Positions 16,384 to 25,479 of a stretch of DNA of 48,850 bases are shown here, piece by piece. The notes under the pieces are model-generated. The model worked only from the letters and a program-made list of their open reading frames with translations. It was not told the DNA's origin and searched no databases. The position numbers were made by a program, and so were the translations under genes. Within the stretch, counting starts at the first letter, position 1. Each line of letters starts with the position of its first letter. Location of the stretch: positions 1 through 48,850 of the forward strand of contig JABIHA010000023.1 in the NCBI GenBank assembly GCA_018649885.1, written 5' to 3'. Origin of the DNA: Bacteriovoracaceae bacterium (GTDB lineage Bacteria; Bdellovibrionota; Bacteriovoracia; Bacteriovoracales; Bacteriovoracaceae).

Positions 16384-17588
16384 CAAATTCTAGGTGGACT
16401 AAACCTATTTTTTATTCAAAACTTCTAAGTTCATTTGGAAGTTCATTTTCTAATTATGCCATTCCATTATTTATCTACAAATCAACACAAAATGTGAGCC
16501 ATGTAGGCCTGCAATGGGCGATTATTGCCATTGTTGGGCTACTAAGTGGTTATATTGGACCAAGGCTCAATCTATTTAAAAACGATAAGACTGGATATAT
16601 TGGCCTCGATATACTTATGGCCATTGCGGCGATTATTCCACTCGCCTTTATTAAAACTCATCCCGTTTTAGGCTCTTACTTGGCCACATTTTTTATGGCA
16701 TTTTTTGGAAATTTGCAAAACTCCTACTTTGAAAGCTTAGTCTCTAAGGCCGTAGAAGATTCAAAGGGTGATAACCACTACCGGATTTATCTACTATCTC
16801 ATTGTGAAAATGGTGCCCACATTGGAAAGCTTCTTGGCTATGGCATGGCCTTTATTGTTTCGAGTTCACTTGGATTTGAATGGGCATTCATTATAGACGC
16901 TGCCACATTTATCGCCTCCGCCCTTTTAGTTACAAAACTAGCGCAAACTGGTCATCATACCAAAGAAGTTTCAAAGGCTTCCTATTCACTTATATTTAGG
17001 CCAAAGCTTTTCAACCTCTCTATTGCTCAACTATTTGGTGCTTTCGCCGTCTATATTTTCAATGGTATTTGGATAGTAGTCATAAAAAAATATTTTAATG
17101 CAAGTGACTTCTATATTGCTCTTACTTTCATACTTCAATATATTGTTTCTATAGTAGCGTCTCGCTATAACTCCCACTTAAGTAAACGTGGTAAATCCCT
17201 ATCAGATAATGGATTATTTTGGGTTAGGGCCAGCTATGGTCCGCTATTTATATTGCTTGCTTACACCACTAATATTCATTCCTTTATTTTTATCTATACC
17301 GTGTTTAATTTTCTAATCCCCTTTAGCCTGCCAGGGATAAAGGCCATGTTCCACAGATCAGTGGCCCCTTCAGAGGTTAGAGGTGTTGCGGCCTCCAGAG
17401 TTGGGTTAACCCACATTTGTGGAGCTTTAGGCGCTGTTGTGGGCAGTTTGATGATTACAAGCTATAGCTTTAAACAACTTTGTTTGTTATCTGCCGCCGC
17501 ATTTATTGCAGGCGCCGCCTATTTTTACATTCACTTAAAAAAGACAACACACCTCGACTCTAGAGATTTAAAATCTAATAAGGCCTAG
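16380..17588 (+). CDS. MFS transporter (402 aa)
   Basis: The protein has about 11-12 hydrophobic segments spaced as in the major facilitator superfamily, with polar loops between. The central loop after helix 6 (KLAQTGHHTKEVSK) divides two halves. The charged loop after helix 2 (GPRLNLFKNDKTG) is in the MFS motif A position. Substrate cannot be deduced; coupling to an XRE regulator suggests an inducible exporter. The gene ends tail to tail with the basic protein gene, sharing the CTAG stop region. Confidence 0.85.
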   Translation: MTNSRWTKPIFYSKLLSSFGSSFSNYAIPLFIYKSTQNVSHVGLQWAIIAIVGLLSGYIGPRLNLFKNDKTGYIGLDILMAIAAIIPLAFIKTHPVLGSYLATFFMAFFGNLQNSYFESLVSKAVEDSKGDNHYRIYLLSHCENGAHIGKLLGYGMAFIVSSSLGFEWAFIIDAATFIASALLVTKLAQTGHHTKEVSKASYSLIFRPKLFNLSIAQLFGAFAVYIFNGIWIVVIKKYFNASDFYIALTFILQYIVSIVASRYNSHLSKRGKSLSDNGLFWVRASYGPLFILLAYTTNIHSFIFIYTVFNFLIPFSLPGIKAMFHRSVAPSEVRGVAASRVGLTHICGALGAVVGSLMITSYSFKQLCLLSAAAFIAGAAYFYIHLKKTTHLDSRDLKSNKA

Positions 17589-17860
17589 GCCAAATTCTTA
17601 TACATCATTCGAAGTGATTTCTGATTCAAATTCCTATGGGCCTTGGGCCTACTAGAAGAATATTTGAAATGCTTTACTCTATAATGATTTCTCTTGGTAT
17701 ATTTTGAGTTTTTATATTTTCTCTTGGTCCTTCTTTTTCTCTTTCGGGATGACATTCCACTTTTGTGGTGGGTAGAAGTCGAAGTCCCTAATCCATAGAC
17801 CCGTCTTAGGTCAATTAAGCTCCAAGAAAATAATATTACTAGTAACCGCTTTAATCGCAT
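17585..17860 (-). CDS. Tiny exported, extremely basic protein (91 aa)
   Basis: From the ATG at 17860 (GAGGG five bases upstream) the product starts with a signal-like segment (MRLKRLLVILFSWSLIDL). The remaining 67 residues hold about 23 Lys/Arg and 5 His and no Asp or Glu, for example SSRKRKRRTKRKYKNSKYTK. Such composition suggests binding to DNA, RNA, polysaccharide or an anionic surface. No family is recognised. The base composition matches the neighbours, and the RBS supports a real gene. Confidence 0.6.
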   Translation of the reverse strand: MRLKRLLVILFSWSLIDLRRVYGLGTSTSTHHKSGMSSRKRKRRTKRKYKNSKYTKRNHYRVKHFKYSSSRPKAHRNLNQKSLRMMYKNLA

Positions 17861-18334
17861 AAACACCCTCACATGGGAAAATAATGTTGCTGAAGTTCAA
17901 AAAAAAGATGTGAGAAATATTCATGATGGATAGCTCCTAAAAAAAGACCGCGGTCATAGAAATGTTGTTGTTTGAGTTTAAATGGGAATTTGGAGTTATA
18001 TAATCATAGCCGCACCAGGATATAACATTAATGGTTTTGAGTCAATGCACGCGAGCTTTATCTGTTCCAATCAACAAAAACATCGATGATTATTATGAAT
18101 CTTACTTATGGTTATCATGTTCTTTTTTCATTATAAGAATAACAATGGCCCATGGTGGGAAAAACACCGCTCAGAGATCTATGATTTCAAGTGATTAGAA
18201 AACCTGTCTTATGACCATGTGCTGCCATTAGAAGAACTAATAAGGTGGTAGAAGACACGCTAATTTTACACTCTGAGGGTTTCTAGACTACTGTCCCCAC
18301 CATAAATAGAAAGCTAAATACTACGGAGAAATAA
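17861..18334. other. Non-coding stretch upstream of the C1 peptidase
   Basis: No gene is supported. It holds the perfect 10-bp palindrome GACCGCGGTC at 17946-17955, and CGGAGAA at 18324-18330 as the RBS of the peptidase gene. No clear promoter boxes could be fixed. Confidence 0.5.
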
Positions 18335-19525
18335 ATGAAAACAAATCAGAAATCAAAATGGTACAAATTGGCGGCGATTTTAATCGCTTGTAGCGGATTA
18401 AGTGCCCACGCCGGAGAAGAAGATGGCGCCTTCCTCGATCCTGCCTACAAACACTTAACGCCACCTATTGTGAACGATCAAAGGCCCTTAGAGGCGAGAA
18501 ATTTGTGGTTAGAGGGTCTTCCACAAGATATGGCCGAGCTTTCAAGCTCAGATACAACTTCTCTTATTTCAAAGCAAACACTTGTTAAATCTCAAATTGC
18601 AAGAGGAACCTGTTCAATTTTTTCAGCTACAGCAATGGCCGAATCAATGCTTGTTATCAAAAGAGGGTTTGCTAACACAGTTGACCTATCTGAGGAATGG
18701 CTTGAGTATTTGGCCATGAAAGGAAAAACTGGCGATGGCTCTCACTCTTATAGAAATTTTAATTTACTTAAGCGCTACGGCTCTCCAATGGAATCCAGTC
18801 TTCCTTATATAGGACAGGAATGGAAAGAAACCACTAACTTTCCTCTTCAAAAAGAAAGATGTGACAGATTAAAAGAATTCGCTGGCACAAATTTTTATAA
18901 ATCATGCCTACTTGGTCATAGAGACGAAAAACTGATTCAAACCTCTGATCAAGAATTGTCCAATCCAGAGAGTAAGTTCTATGACCTCCAGTTTCTCAAT
19001 GCTCGTACAGAGGCAGCTCAACTTAGAGACCAAGAATTTATCATGACCGGAGGCTATTACAGCGTTTACTCCACTTATCAAGTTAAAGGCCTTCTTCGCC
19101 AGGGTATTCCACTAACTCTTGGAATCACATTTTACTATGGTGCTTGGAACCACAGATACTCAGATAAGTATCTTATTGGTAGAGACTACAATAATTGGAT
19201 TAAAGGAATCGTAGGATATCCAGAAGCAGGATCAAAAGATGCTGTCGAATCACCCAAGCACCCAGCTGGGCACTCTATTTTGATAGTAGGTTATGACGAC
19301 AACAAAGTAGTGACAACTAAAGTAAAAATGGAAAATGGTGAAGAGAAAGAATTTACTTACAAAGGTGTCTACTACTTCAAAAACTCTTGGGGAACTGCTG
19401 AATTTGGAAGAGAATTTTCACTTGAAAACGAATCACACCCTGGTTACGGCATGATTACTTATAAATATGCCCACGAGCATGGTGGATTCTATCAACTTCC
19501 ACTTGCCGAAAAAATAACACAATAA
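18335..19525 (+). CDS. Secreted papain-like (C1 family) cysteine peptidase
   Basis: A signal peptide (KLAAILIACSGLSAHA) is followed by a C1-type domain. The catalytic cysteine lies in SQIARGTCSIFSATA (Cys93), preceded by the oxyanion glutamine. The histidine is in AGHSILIVGYDD (His313) and the asparagine in YYFKNSWGT (Asn350). These are the papain triad in the usual order. There is no obvious long inhibitory propeptide, only about 60 residues between the signal and the domain. It probably degrades protein outside the cell or in the periplasm, consistent with a predatory or scavenging habit. Confidence 0.92.
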   Translation: MKTNQKSKWYKLAAILIACSGLSAHAGEEDGAFLDPAYKHLTPPIVNDQRPLEARNLWLEGLPQDMAELSSSDTTSLISKQTLVKSQIARGTCSIFSATAMAESMLVIKRGFANTVDLSEEWLEYLAMKGKTGDGSHSYRNFNLLKRYGSPMESSLPYIGQEWKETTNFPLQKERCDRLKEFAGTNFYKSCLLGHRDEKLIQTSDQELSNPESKFYDLQFLNARTEAAQLRDQEFIMTGGYYSVYSTYQVKGLLRQGIPLTLGITFYYGAWNHRYSDKYLIGRDYNNWIKGIVGYPEAGSKDAVESPKHPAGHSILIVGYDDNKVVTTKVKMENGEEKEFTYKGVYYFKNSWGTAEFGREFSLENESHPGYGMITYKYAHEHGGFYQLPLAEKITQ

Positions 19526-19532
19526 AATCATA

Positions 19533-19562
19533 GGGGTTACGCGGATAAGCTGCCGTAACCCC
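19533..19562 (+). terminator. Stable hairpin after the C1 peptidase
   Basis: GGGGTTACG pairs with CGTAACCCC over nine bases around a 12-nt loop, 8 bases past the stop codon. No T-run follows, so it may be a transcript-stabilising or Rho-linked 3' end and not a classical intrinsic terminator. Confidence 0.5.
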
Positions 19563-19718
19563 CACCTATCTCCCTAAATTTTTTTCATAAAGATTCAATT
19601 CAGGTGTAAACTTCTTGTTCACCCCTATCAATTTTTCCGGGTGCCCTATTTTTTTGGATTAAAATATTGGAATCATTATATTATGCCATGTTTATAGAAC
19701 CTAAAAATAGGATGTATT

Positions 19719-20351
19719 TTGAGCACTCTTTTCAAGATTTTGATTTGTATTGCCGTTTTACCGACGGCCTTCGCGGAAAAAAGCATTCCTTCAAATGAGA
19801 CCGTTAAATTGAACCAGTCCTCAAAAAAAGAGGCTCCCCAAACCCAAAAATCAGAAACTGTCCAAAAAAAGTCAGTTGAACCAGCGCCTCCTGCGCCGAA
19901 GCTCAATTGGATCAATTTTCTTTTTGATTACAGCCAGTATGCCCAAGTGGGTGTGGAAGTTGGTATTTTAGAAAATATGACCCTTGGCTACCGATATGGA
20001 AGTAAAGACTTTCGAGATGATATTAGTGCTTACGCAGAAAGAGCAGAAGTAAACTCTCATGCTATAAATGCAGATTGGTATTTTTTAGGAAAAAGATTTC
20101 AAAATGGCCCAGTTCTATCTCTCCAGGCCTACAGACTACAGGTCATTGCTGATAAAAATATTCAATACAAGTGGCAACACAGAATGCTAAGAGACGGCAA
20201 AACCTCATACGGACTGAGATCAGCAGCTAGCTACAAGTGGTTCTCCGAAGAATACGGCCTAAATGCAGGTCCAGGATTAATCGTGAACCTATCAAATATT
20301 AATAAGTCCATCTTCGGAGGATTCCACTTTACCCTCGGTATCGGTTACTAA
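19719..20351 (+). CDS. Putative outer-membrane beta-barrel protein (210 aa)
   Basis: A signal peptide (MSTLFKILICIAVLPTAFA) leads into a Lys/Gln/Pro-rich linker (about residues 20-62) and then alternating hydrophobic/polar strands ending in FHFTLGIGY. The terminal aromatic residue is typical of barrel proteins recognised by BAM. Length suggests a small 8-stranded barrel. Start TTG at 19719 with AGGA upstream. No specific function. Confidence 0.7.
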   Translation: MSTLFKILICIAVLPTAFAEKSIPSNETVKLNQSSKKEAPQTQKSETVQKKSVEPAPPAPKLNWINFLFDYSQYAQVGVEVGILENMTLGYRYGSKDFRDDISAYAERAEVNSHAINADWYFLGKRFQNGPVLSLQAYRLQVIADKNIQYKWQHRMLRDGKTSYGLRSAASYKWFSEEYGLNAGPGLIVNLSNINKSIFGGFHFTLGIGY

Positions 20352-20683
20352 TTAGAGCAATTGATACAATTAAAAGCAGTTGGTAGTGCAATCAATCTTT
20401 TCTCAGGGATTTGCTCACCACAATTTCTACAAATACCATAATCGCCATTGTTAACTCTTGCTATGGCCTCATCAATTTGGCTTAACTCTCGTCTTTCCAA
20501 ATCATCTATTGCATCTACGACTTCATCATTTTCAACTTCGACGACCTGTTCAGCAAAGTCAGGGGAAATAGGACCGCCCTTTCTTCTTCTATCTTTTTGT
20601 AGGGCATTTATTCTGTTTACGACCTGCTCTCTTTTTTCTTTTAAGGAGCCTAAAATTTTATCAACTTCCATTTGTCCACTCAT
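20348..20683 (-). CDS. DksA/TraR-family zinc-finger protein (111 aa)
   Basis: The C-terminus carries the family's C4 zinc finger, YGICRNCGEQIPEKRL then FNCINCSN, after an N-terminal helical coiled-coil hairpin ending in LSQIDEAIARVNNGDYG. DksA-type proteins bind RNA polymerase through the secondary channel; in DksA the coiled-coil tip has an acidic pair (here DAIDDLERRE). The protein is shorter than E. coli DksA (151 aa), closer to TraR-like homologues. The 3' end meets the barrel gene with 4 bases of overlap. Confidence 0.88.
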   Translation of the reverse strand: MSGQMEVDKILGSLKEKREQVVNRINALQKDRRRKGGPISPDFAEQVVEVENDEVVDAIDDLERRELSQIDEAIARVNNGDYGICRNCGEQIPEKRLIALPTAFNCINCSN

Positions 20684-20696
20684 GACAACTCCAATT

Positions 20697-21251
20697 CTAT
20701 ATTTCGTTAAAGTAGTTATTTAGTCTTTTAATCAATTCTTTCTCAGAACCAGTCTCGCTGCCAATTCCAAATAAGCCTCCTGCTGACTTGGCCACTAAGT
20801 GTGAGAACTCTAGAACATCTGCCTTCATACTATTAAAAGCATCTGGACCTTTGGTAGATTTATACCCTTTTAGATAATCTCTCCACACCTCAAGAAGCTC
20901 ATCGTGGTTATCTCTCGCAAGCCATCTATCTACAAGCCCTAGTATCATAGCTTGGTGATCTGATCGCTCCACTTTAATTTTTGAAGCAATAAGATTTCTC
21001 TCCTTTTTTTCAACTGCACCATCTGCCCATGCAACAGCAATAAAGGGTATATAACCTAGAGCAACAATAGTTTGCGCTCTGATGCCCATGGAAAAAATTT
21101 GCTCAATATGTACTGAATCGTCTATTCCACTAAGCTTTGAGAGAACTTCTTTCTCATTTTCATCTTGTAAGTCTTGTAAAATTTTACGATCCAGATCCCT
21201 GAAGAAAACATTTTCAAGGGCCATTTCTCTATTTTTCATTAAATCACTCAT
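20697..21251 (-). CDS. TerB-like cytoplasmic protein (184 aa)
   Basis: The central segment VAWADGAVEKKERNLIASK matches the ADGxxxxxE helix pair of TerB/tellurite-resistance-like domains, where the acidic residues bind metal. No signal peptide. The ATG at 21251 is preferred (AAGGAT upstream) over an upstream in-frame GTG at 21284. It lies 13 bases upstream of the DksA-like gene and is likely co-transcribed with it. Function unknown. Confidence 0.6.
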   Translation of the reverse strand: MSDLMKNREMALENVFFRDLDRKILQDLQDENEKEVLSKLSGIDDSVHIEQIFSMGIRAQTIVALGYIPFIAVAWADGAVEKKERNLIASKIKVERSDHQAMILGLVDRWLARDNHDELLEVWRDYLKGYKSTKGPDAFNSMKADVLEFSHLVAKSAGGLFGIGSETGSEKELIKRLNNYFNEI

Positions 21252-21570
21252 AGTCTTTATCCTTATTATTGACCCAGATTTCACTTTAAATACTACCTGG
21301 CCTTAACCCCCAAATCATTGATCCAGATCATGGAAACAGAAGACTTTTTGCAGCCGTATATATAATTTTAATACCTTAGAGAAGTATCTGCCCTTTTAAT
21401 TTTTCTAAATTTGAGATTACCCAGAAATTATGCAGGCAATTCAGCATTTTTCAGCTAGAGACCCGAAGATCAAATGATTAGGCTTATTGCTGACGCTCGT
21501 CATGCAATTGGCCTCTCGGGCAATATAGCATCACTTTAATGATCTAAGTTTTACAACTGTGGGGGACTCC
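21252..21570. promoter_or_regulatory. Divergent promoter region
   Basis: This gap separates two divergent genes. It contains the dyad TGATC-CA-GATCA at 21319-21330 and a TATATAAT box near 21358, plausible promoter elements for either side. GGGGGA at 21561-21566 serves the start of the GCS2 gene. No coding sequence is seen. Confidence 0.4.
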
Positions 21571-23016
21571 TTGGGTAGAGAGATAAAAGGAAAGCACTTT
21601 AGTGACAATGATGAAAAGGTGTTCGCAGAAAGATTGAGAAATGAAACCAAAATACTGATGGGGCTTTTTCAAAATAATTCATTTGAAAAATTTGAAACCC
21701 CAATGTGTGGCCTAGAAATTGAGGCTTGGCTTGTAGATCAAGATTTTTTGCCTTCACCAGTTGCTGAGCCCTTCTTGAATGACTTGAGTGATCCACTAGT
21801 AGTCCCCGAAATATCTAAATTTAATTTCGAAATCAATACAGATCCGCTTCCACTCCAGGGAAATGTTTTTAATCATTTCCATCAAAATATTGAAGATACT
21901 TGGAAGAAAATACAATTAAGTGCAAAAGAATATAATAGCAGGGCACTAAGTATAGGAAGTCTACCTACTCTTAGAAAAAATATGCTCTCTCTTGATCACC
22001 TCTATCCTAATAAACGATACTTTGCTCTTAATAAAAGAATTTTAGATTTTAGACGAGAAAATGAATTTAAATTAGAAATTAAGGGGCGTGAAGAAATTTC
22101 TGAAAGCTTTAAAAGCATAATGTTAGAAGCAGCTGCTACAAGTTTTCAAATTCATCTGCAAGTTCCCCAAGAAAAGGCCCGTGATTTTTATAATTGCTCG
22201 ATTCTTGCCTCTCCTTTTATGGCCGCCATTTGTGCTAACTCTCCTTTTCTTTTTGGGAAAGATCTTTGGAGTGAAACAAGGATTCCTATCTTTGAACAAT
22301 CAATATGTACAAAGAACTATAAAAGAAAAGAAGGCAGGTGGGCGACTCGAGTGACTCTTGGCAATGGCTATGTCAAAGAATCACTATTTGAACTTTTCTT
22401 AGATAACCTAGATGGTTATCCCCCACTGCTACCAGAGCTATTAGATGATGAGCCCAGTAGGCTTGCCCATTTAAGACTTCATAATGGTACCATTTGGAGA
22501 TGGAATAGACCTATTCTTGGATTTAACAATGAGGGTGTCCCGCACCTTCGCATTGAACACCGTGTTCCTCCATCCGGACCAACAACTACTGATATGGTTG
22601 CTAATATGGCCTTCTATATTGGACTGACTCATTTCTTAGTCGATCACGATACCCCTTTATGGGATGAAATTCCCTTTGAAACTGCCAGAGAGAATTTTTA
22701 TGGTGCGTGCAAAAATGGATTAAGTGCCCAGATAAAATGGAGAGGAAAAGAAATCAATATTCAAAAGGCGATGCTGGACATTTTTATCCCCGGAGCGAAA
22801 AATGCTCTGTTAAAACTAGGCGTACACAGACATTGCCTAGAGCGCTACTTCGATGATGTTCTGGTGCCTCGAGCACTTGCGGGTCAAAACGGCTCAAGCT
22901 GGCAACAGGCCTTTATCAGTACTCATGGACATAGGTACCAAGAGCTACTCGAAGAGTACTACTCTTACCAAGAACAAGATATTCCAGTGCACAACTGGAA
23001 ATGCCCTACTTTGTAG
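21571..23016 (+). CDS. Glutamate-cysteine ligase, GCS2 family
   Basis: GCS2-type ligases join glutamate and cysteine in the first step of glutathione synthesis. Visible family features are CGLEIEAWLVD (substrate-binding glutamates), FEINTDP, ALSIGSLPTLR, EAAATSFQIHLQVP and the C-terminal RIEHRVPPSGPT. The length (about 481 aa) suits the family. No ATP-grasp glutathione synthetase is adjacent, so the end product (glutathione or gamma-glutamylcysteine) is open. The TTG at 21571 has GGGGGA five bases upstream; GTG at 21559 is an alternative. Confidence 0.85.
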   Translation: MGREIKGKHFSDNDEKVFAERLRNETKILMGLFQNNSFEKFETPMCGLEIEAWLVDQDFLPSPVAEPFLNDLSDPLVVPEISKFNFEINTDPLPLQGNVFNHFHQNIEDTWKKIQLSAKEYNSRALSIGSLPTLRKNMLSLDHLYPNKRYFALNKRILDFRRENEFKLEIKGREEISESFKSIMLEAAATSFQIHLQVPQEKARDFYNCSILASPFMAAICANSPFLFGKDLWSETRIPIFEQSICTKNYKRKEGRWATRVTLGNGYVKESLFELFLDNLDGYPPLLPELLDDEPSRLAHLRLHNGTIWRWNRPILGFNNEGVPHLRIEHRVPPSGPTTTDMVANMAFYIGLTHFLVDHDTPLWDEIPFETARENFYGACKNGLSAQIKWRGKEINIQKAMLDIFIPGAKNALLKLGVHRHCLERYFDDVLVPRALAGQNGSSWQQAFISTHGHRYQELLEEYYSYQEQDIPVHNWKCPTL

Positions 23017-23090
23017 GGAGTACTCTATTGACTACCTTCGTCATGGCCATGGACCTGTGGTTATGGGATTATGAGTTCAGGAGAAATTTT

Positions 23091-23573
23091 ATGAAATCTA
23101 TTTGCAATATATTCTGTATTCTAATTGCCATAAGTTTTAGTTCAGCTTTTGCCTCTGGCAGTGATCATGCAGAAAAAGTCAGTGGCACACCAAAATCAAA
23201 ATCATTTTACGGTAAGGCCATTCAGGGAAAAAGCTCCCACACCCTAAATCATATTGTTTCGAATTTTGAAAAATTTAAATCCACTCCTTGCACTTTTAAA
23301 GCGGTGGTGACAAAAGTCTGCCAGAAAAAGGGATGCTGGATGGGGCTCAAATCATCCCAAGGCAATATCAGAGTTGTTTTTGATAATTATGGGTTCTTTG
23401 TCCCAGTAAGTCTCATAGGGAAAAAGGTTATTGTTCAAGGAAAGATAAGCAAAAAGATTCTTACACTGGCACAATCTAAGCACTTCGCCAAAGATGAAGG
23501 GCTTGACCCAAAAACGATTAAATCACCTCGTACAGAATACCATGTTGTAGCGACAGGGGTAAGGCCTTTATAA
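23091..23573 (+). CDS. Exported DUF4920-like protein (160 aa)
   Basis: A signal peptide (MKSICNIFCILIAISFSSAF) is followed by the DUF4920 pattern: a YGKAI segment, VVTKVCQKKGCWMGLKSS with the KGCWM motif, IRVVFDNYGFFVPVSLIGKK and VQGKI. The conserved cysteines may bind metal. An in-frame start 90 bases upstream is rejected because CAGGAG precedes the ATG at 23091 and a normal signal peptide begins there. It lies between the GCS2 and GH84 genes with only 3 bases to the latter. Confidence 0.8.
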   Translation: MKSICNIFCILIAISFSSAFASGSDHAEKVSGTPKSKSFYGKAIQGKSSHTLNHIVSNFEKFKSTPCTFKAVVTKVCQKKGCWMGLKSSQGNIRVVFDNYGFFVPVSLIGKKVIVQGKISKKILTLAQSKHFAKDEGLDPKTIKSPRTEYHVVATGVRPL

Positions 23574-23576
23574 GAG

Positions 23577-24632
23577 ATGATGGAAAAACCATTTGGCATT
23601 ATTGAAGGTTTCTTTGGTCCCAGCTGGAGCTGGGAGTTTAGACAACACCTAGCTAAAAAAATAAGCTCAGCAGGTGGCAATTTTTATTTTTATGCCCCCA
23701 AGAATGACCCCTATCTAAGAAAGTCATGGCAGATAGATTTTCCAACTGACCATTTTAACCACTTGAAAAAAACCAGGGCCGCTTTTAAAGCATCTGGAGT
23801 GCAATTTGGAATTGGGCTCAGCCCTTTTGAATTACATCACGATTTTTCGAAGTCAGGTAAAGAGCTGTTGTTAAAAAAGCTTCTAAAAATAGATGAACTT
23901 GGCCCTGATTACCTTGGGCTTTTTTTAGATGATATGAAACCAGCAGCTGATCTGGCAAAAGTACAAATTGAAATGGCCCATTTCATAAAAGAGCACATCT
24001 CCTGTAAGCTGTCCTTTTGCCCTTCTTACTATAGTTTTGACCCCATCCTAGAAAAAGTCTTTGGCAAATGCCCTGATAATTACCTAGAAGAACTTGGTGC
24101 TAACCTCGATAGTGACATTGATATACTTTGGACTGGCGAAAAGGTTACCTCAAAATCGATTACCTCGCAGCATCTAGGTGTTGTAGAAAAGATCATCAGA
24201 AGGAAACCCTTTATTTGGGATAATCTATTTGCAAATGATGGTCCACGCCAATGTAAATTCCTCAAGGTGCTACCTTTTAACAATAGAAAAACTGATGCTT
24301 TTGAATATTCATCAGGCTGGGGAATAAATCCAATGAATCAAGGTCATCTCTCTGCACTGGTATTTGAAAGTGCTGCAGGGACTCTTTTAAATTCAATTGA
24401 TCCAACAATAAGTTTGAATTCTTCAATAGAAAAAAATTGTCCTAAAGACCTAGCAAGTTTAATTAAGAAGTCTCTAGGTTCCTTTAATGATTTGGGACTT
24501 GAAGGGCTAGAACAAAAAGAAAAAGAGGTTTTGAGAAATAAATTTTCACAATTTGATCATCCTGTGGCCCTGGAAATCAGTAGTTGGCTTAAAGGTGAAT
24601 TTGATGTGGATGGTGACTGCCTAACTGACTAA
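23577..24632 (+). CDS. GH84-family beta-N-acetylglucosaminidase (O-GlcNAcase-like)
   Basis: GH84 enzymes remove beta-linked GlcNAc by substrate-assisted catalysis with two adjacent aspartates. The opening GIIEGFFGPSWSWEFR, the NFYFYAPKNDPYLR segment and the catalytic LGLFLDDMKP (Asp118-Asp119) are diagnostic. The later segments ILWTGEKVTSKSI and PFIWDNLFANDGPR complete the active-site barrel. At 351 aa it is a bare catalytic domain without the accessory domains of Clostridium enzymes. There is no signal peptide, so it appears cytoplasmic, which points to processing of imported sugars. Confidence 0.92.
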   Translation: MMEKPFGIIEGFFGPSWSWEFRQHLAKKISSAGGNFYFYAPKNDPYLRKSWQIDFPTDHFNHLKKTRAAFKASGVQFGIGLSPFELHHDFSKSGKELLLKKLLKIDELGPDYLGLFLDDMKPAADLAKVQIEMAHFIKEHISCKLSFCPSYYSFDPILEKVFGKCPDNYLEELGANLDSDIDILWTGEKVTSKSITSQHLGVVEKIIRRKPFIWDNLFANDGPRQCKFLKVLPFNNRKTDAFEYSSGWGINPMNQGHLSALVFESAAGTLLNSIDPTISLNSSIEKNCPKDLASLIKKSLGSFNDLGLEGLEQKEKEVLRNKFSQFDHPVALEISSWLKGEFDVDGDCLTD

Positions 24633-24905
24633 TTTCTTATACTTCGCTAGATGCTTCCTTAAACCTAAATAAAAAAATTGACTCCCAGGGGTGTTTACAA
24701 AAACACAGGTATTGTGGTCGTTCAACAAAAGCTATTGAGCGAATAATTTCATGCACTTACAACCCCTACCTGGCAATATTTTAACAATAACGACATTATC
24801 CGTATACTAGAGTGTCGATTACCTTGGGGGTAAATGAATGAAAGTGAGAGGAATTTTCCTATAATCTCTCTTCCGTTTGGAAGCCTAGGGCCTGTTGAAT
24901 CAAAC

Positions 24906-25370
24906 TTATTTTTTGTAGGTTAAATCCACATCCTCTAAAAGATAGACATCGTCTTTGATAATTGCGCCTTGTAAGAAACCCATGCATTTTGACTTTGGCA
25001 CTTCACTACTTCCTGAGCATGGAGCCTCATCTATTATTAGACTGATCTCTTCACCACTAAGTATTGATTTATTTAAGGCCTCTTTCAGTACCAGGCTTGG
25101 GAAAGGACGGCAATCATAGTCTAGTTCTCCCAGCTCAAACTTTGCACAAGTCTCGACCTCTCCTCCTACTAAAACAAAGCTGTCATTTCCATCTATTTTT
25201 ATATCGACTCTTCCATCTAACGAGAAGTCACAACAGCTTAGATCGGTAAAGCTTACCTTCACACTAGTAACACTTACTTTTTTCAGAATCTTGTACTCGC
25301 TGGGCCTGATGGTTTCACCATGTGATAAAAAAGAAAAAATTGTGAAAGTAATAAGAGCTGCAAATTTCAT
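24906..25370 (-). CDS. Secreted hypothetical protein (154 aa)
   Basis: A signal peptide (MKFAALITFTIFSFLSHG) precedes a beta-rich, acidic domain with seven cysteines, including LSCCDFS, ETCAKFE and EAPCSGSS, so several disulphides are likely. Family not recognised. The 273-base gap on its 3' side (24633-24905) holds only short hairpins, such as GTGTTT-ACAA-AAACAC near 24690 and AGGAATTTTCCT near 24849. Confidence 0.75.
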   Translation of the reverse strand: MKFAALITFTIFSFLSHGETIRPSEYKILKKVSVTSVKVSFTDLSCCDFSLDGRVDIKIDGNDSFVLVGGEVETCAKFELGELDYDCRPFPSLVLKEALNKSILSGEEISLIIDEAPCSGSSEVPKSKCMGFLQGAIIKDDVYLLEDVDLTYKK

Positions 25371-25479
25371 AAGATACTCCTCTATGTGTTAAGAGCAGTA
25401 CATGTATGAGTAGTGACCGTCAATATGGACGGTAATCATAAATTCATGCTTAATTAAAAATTAAGATTGAGACTCTAAG

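Noticed and set aside
17946..17955. GACCGCGGTC palindrome taken as an operator
   Set aside because: A single 10-bp palindrome with no second copy or aligned promoter; kept only as a note.
20448..20723. 91-residue plus frame over the DksA-like gene
   Set aside because: Antisense to a gene with a clear C4 zinc finger; no independent support.
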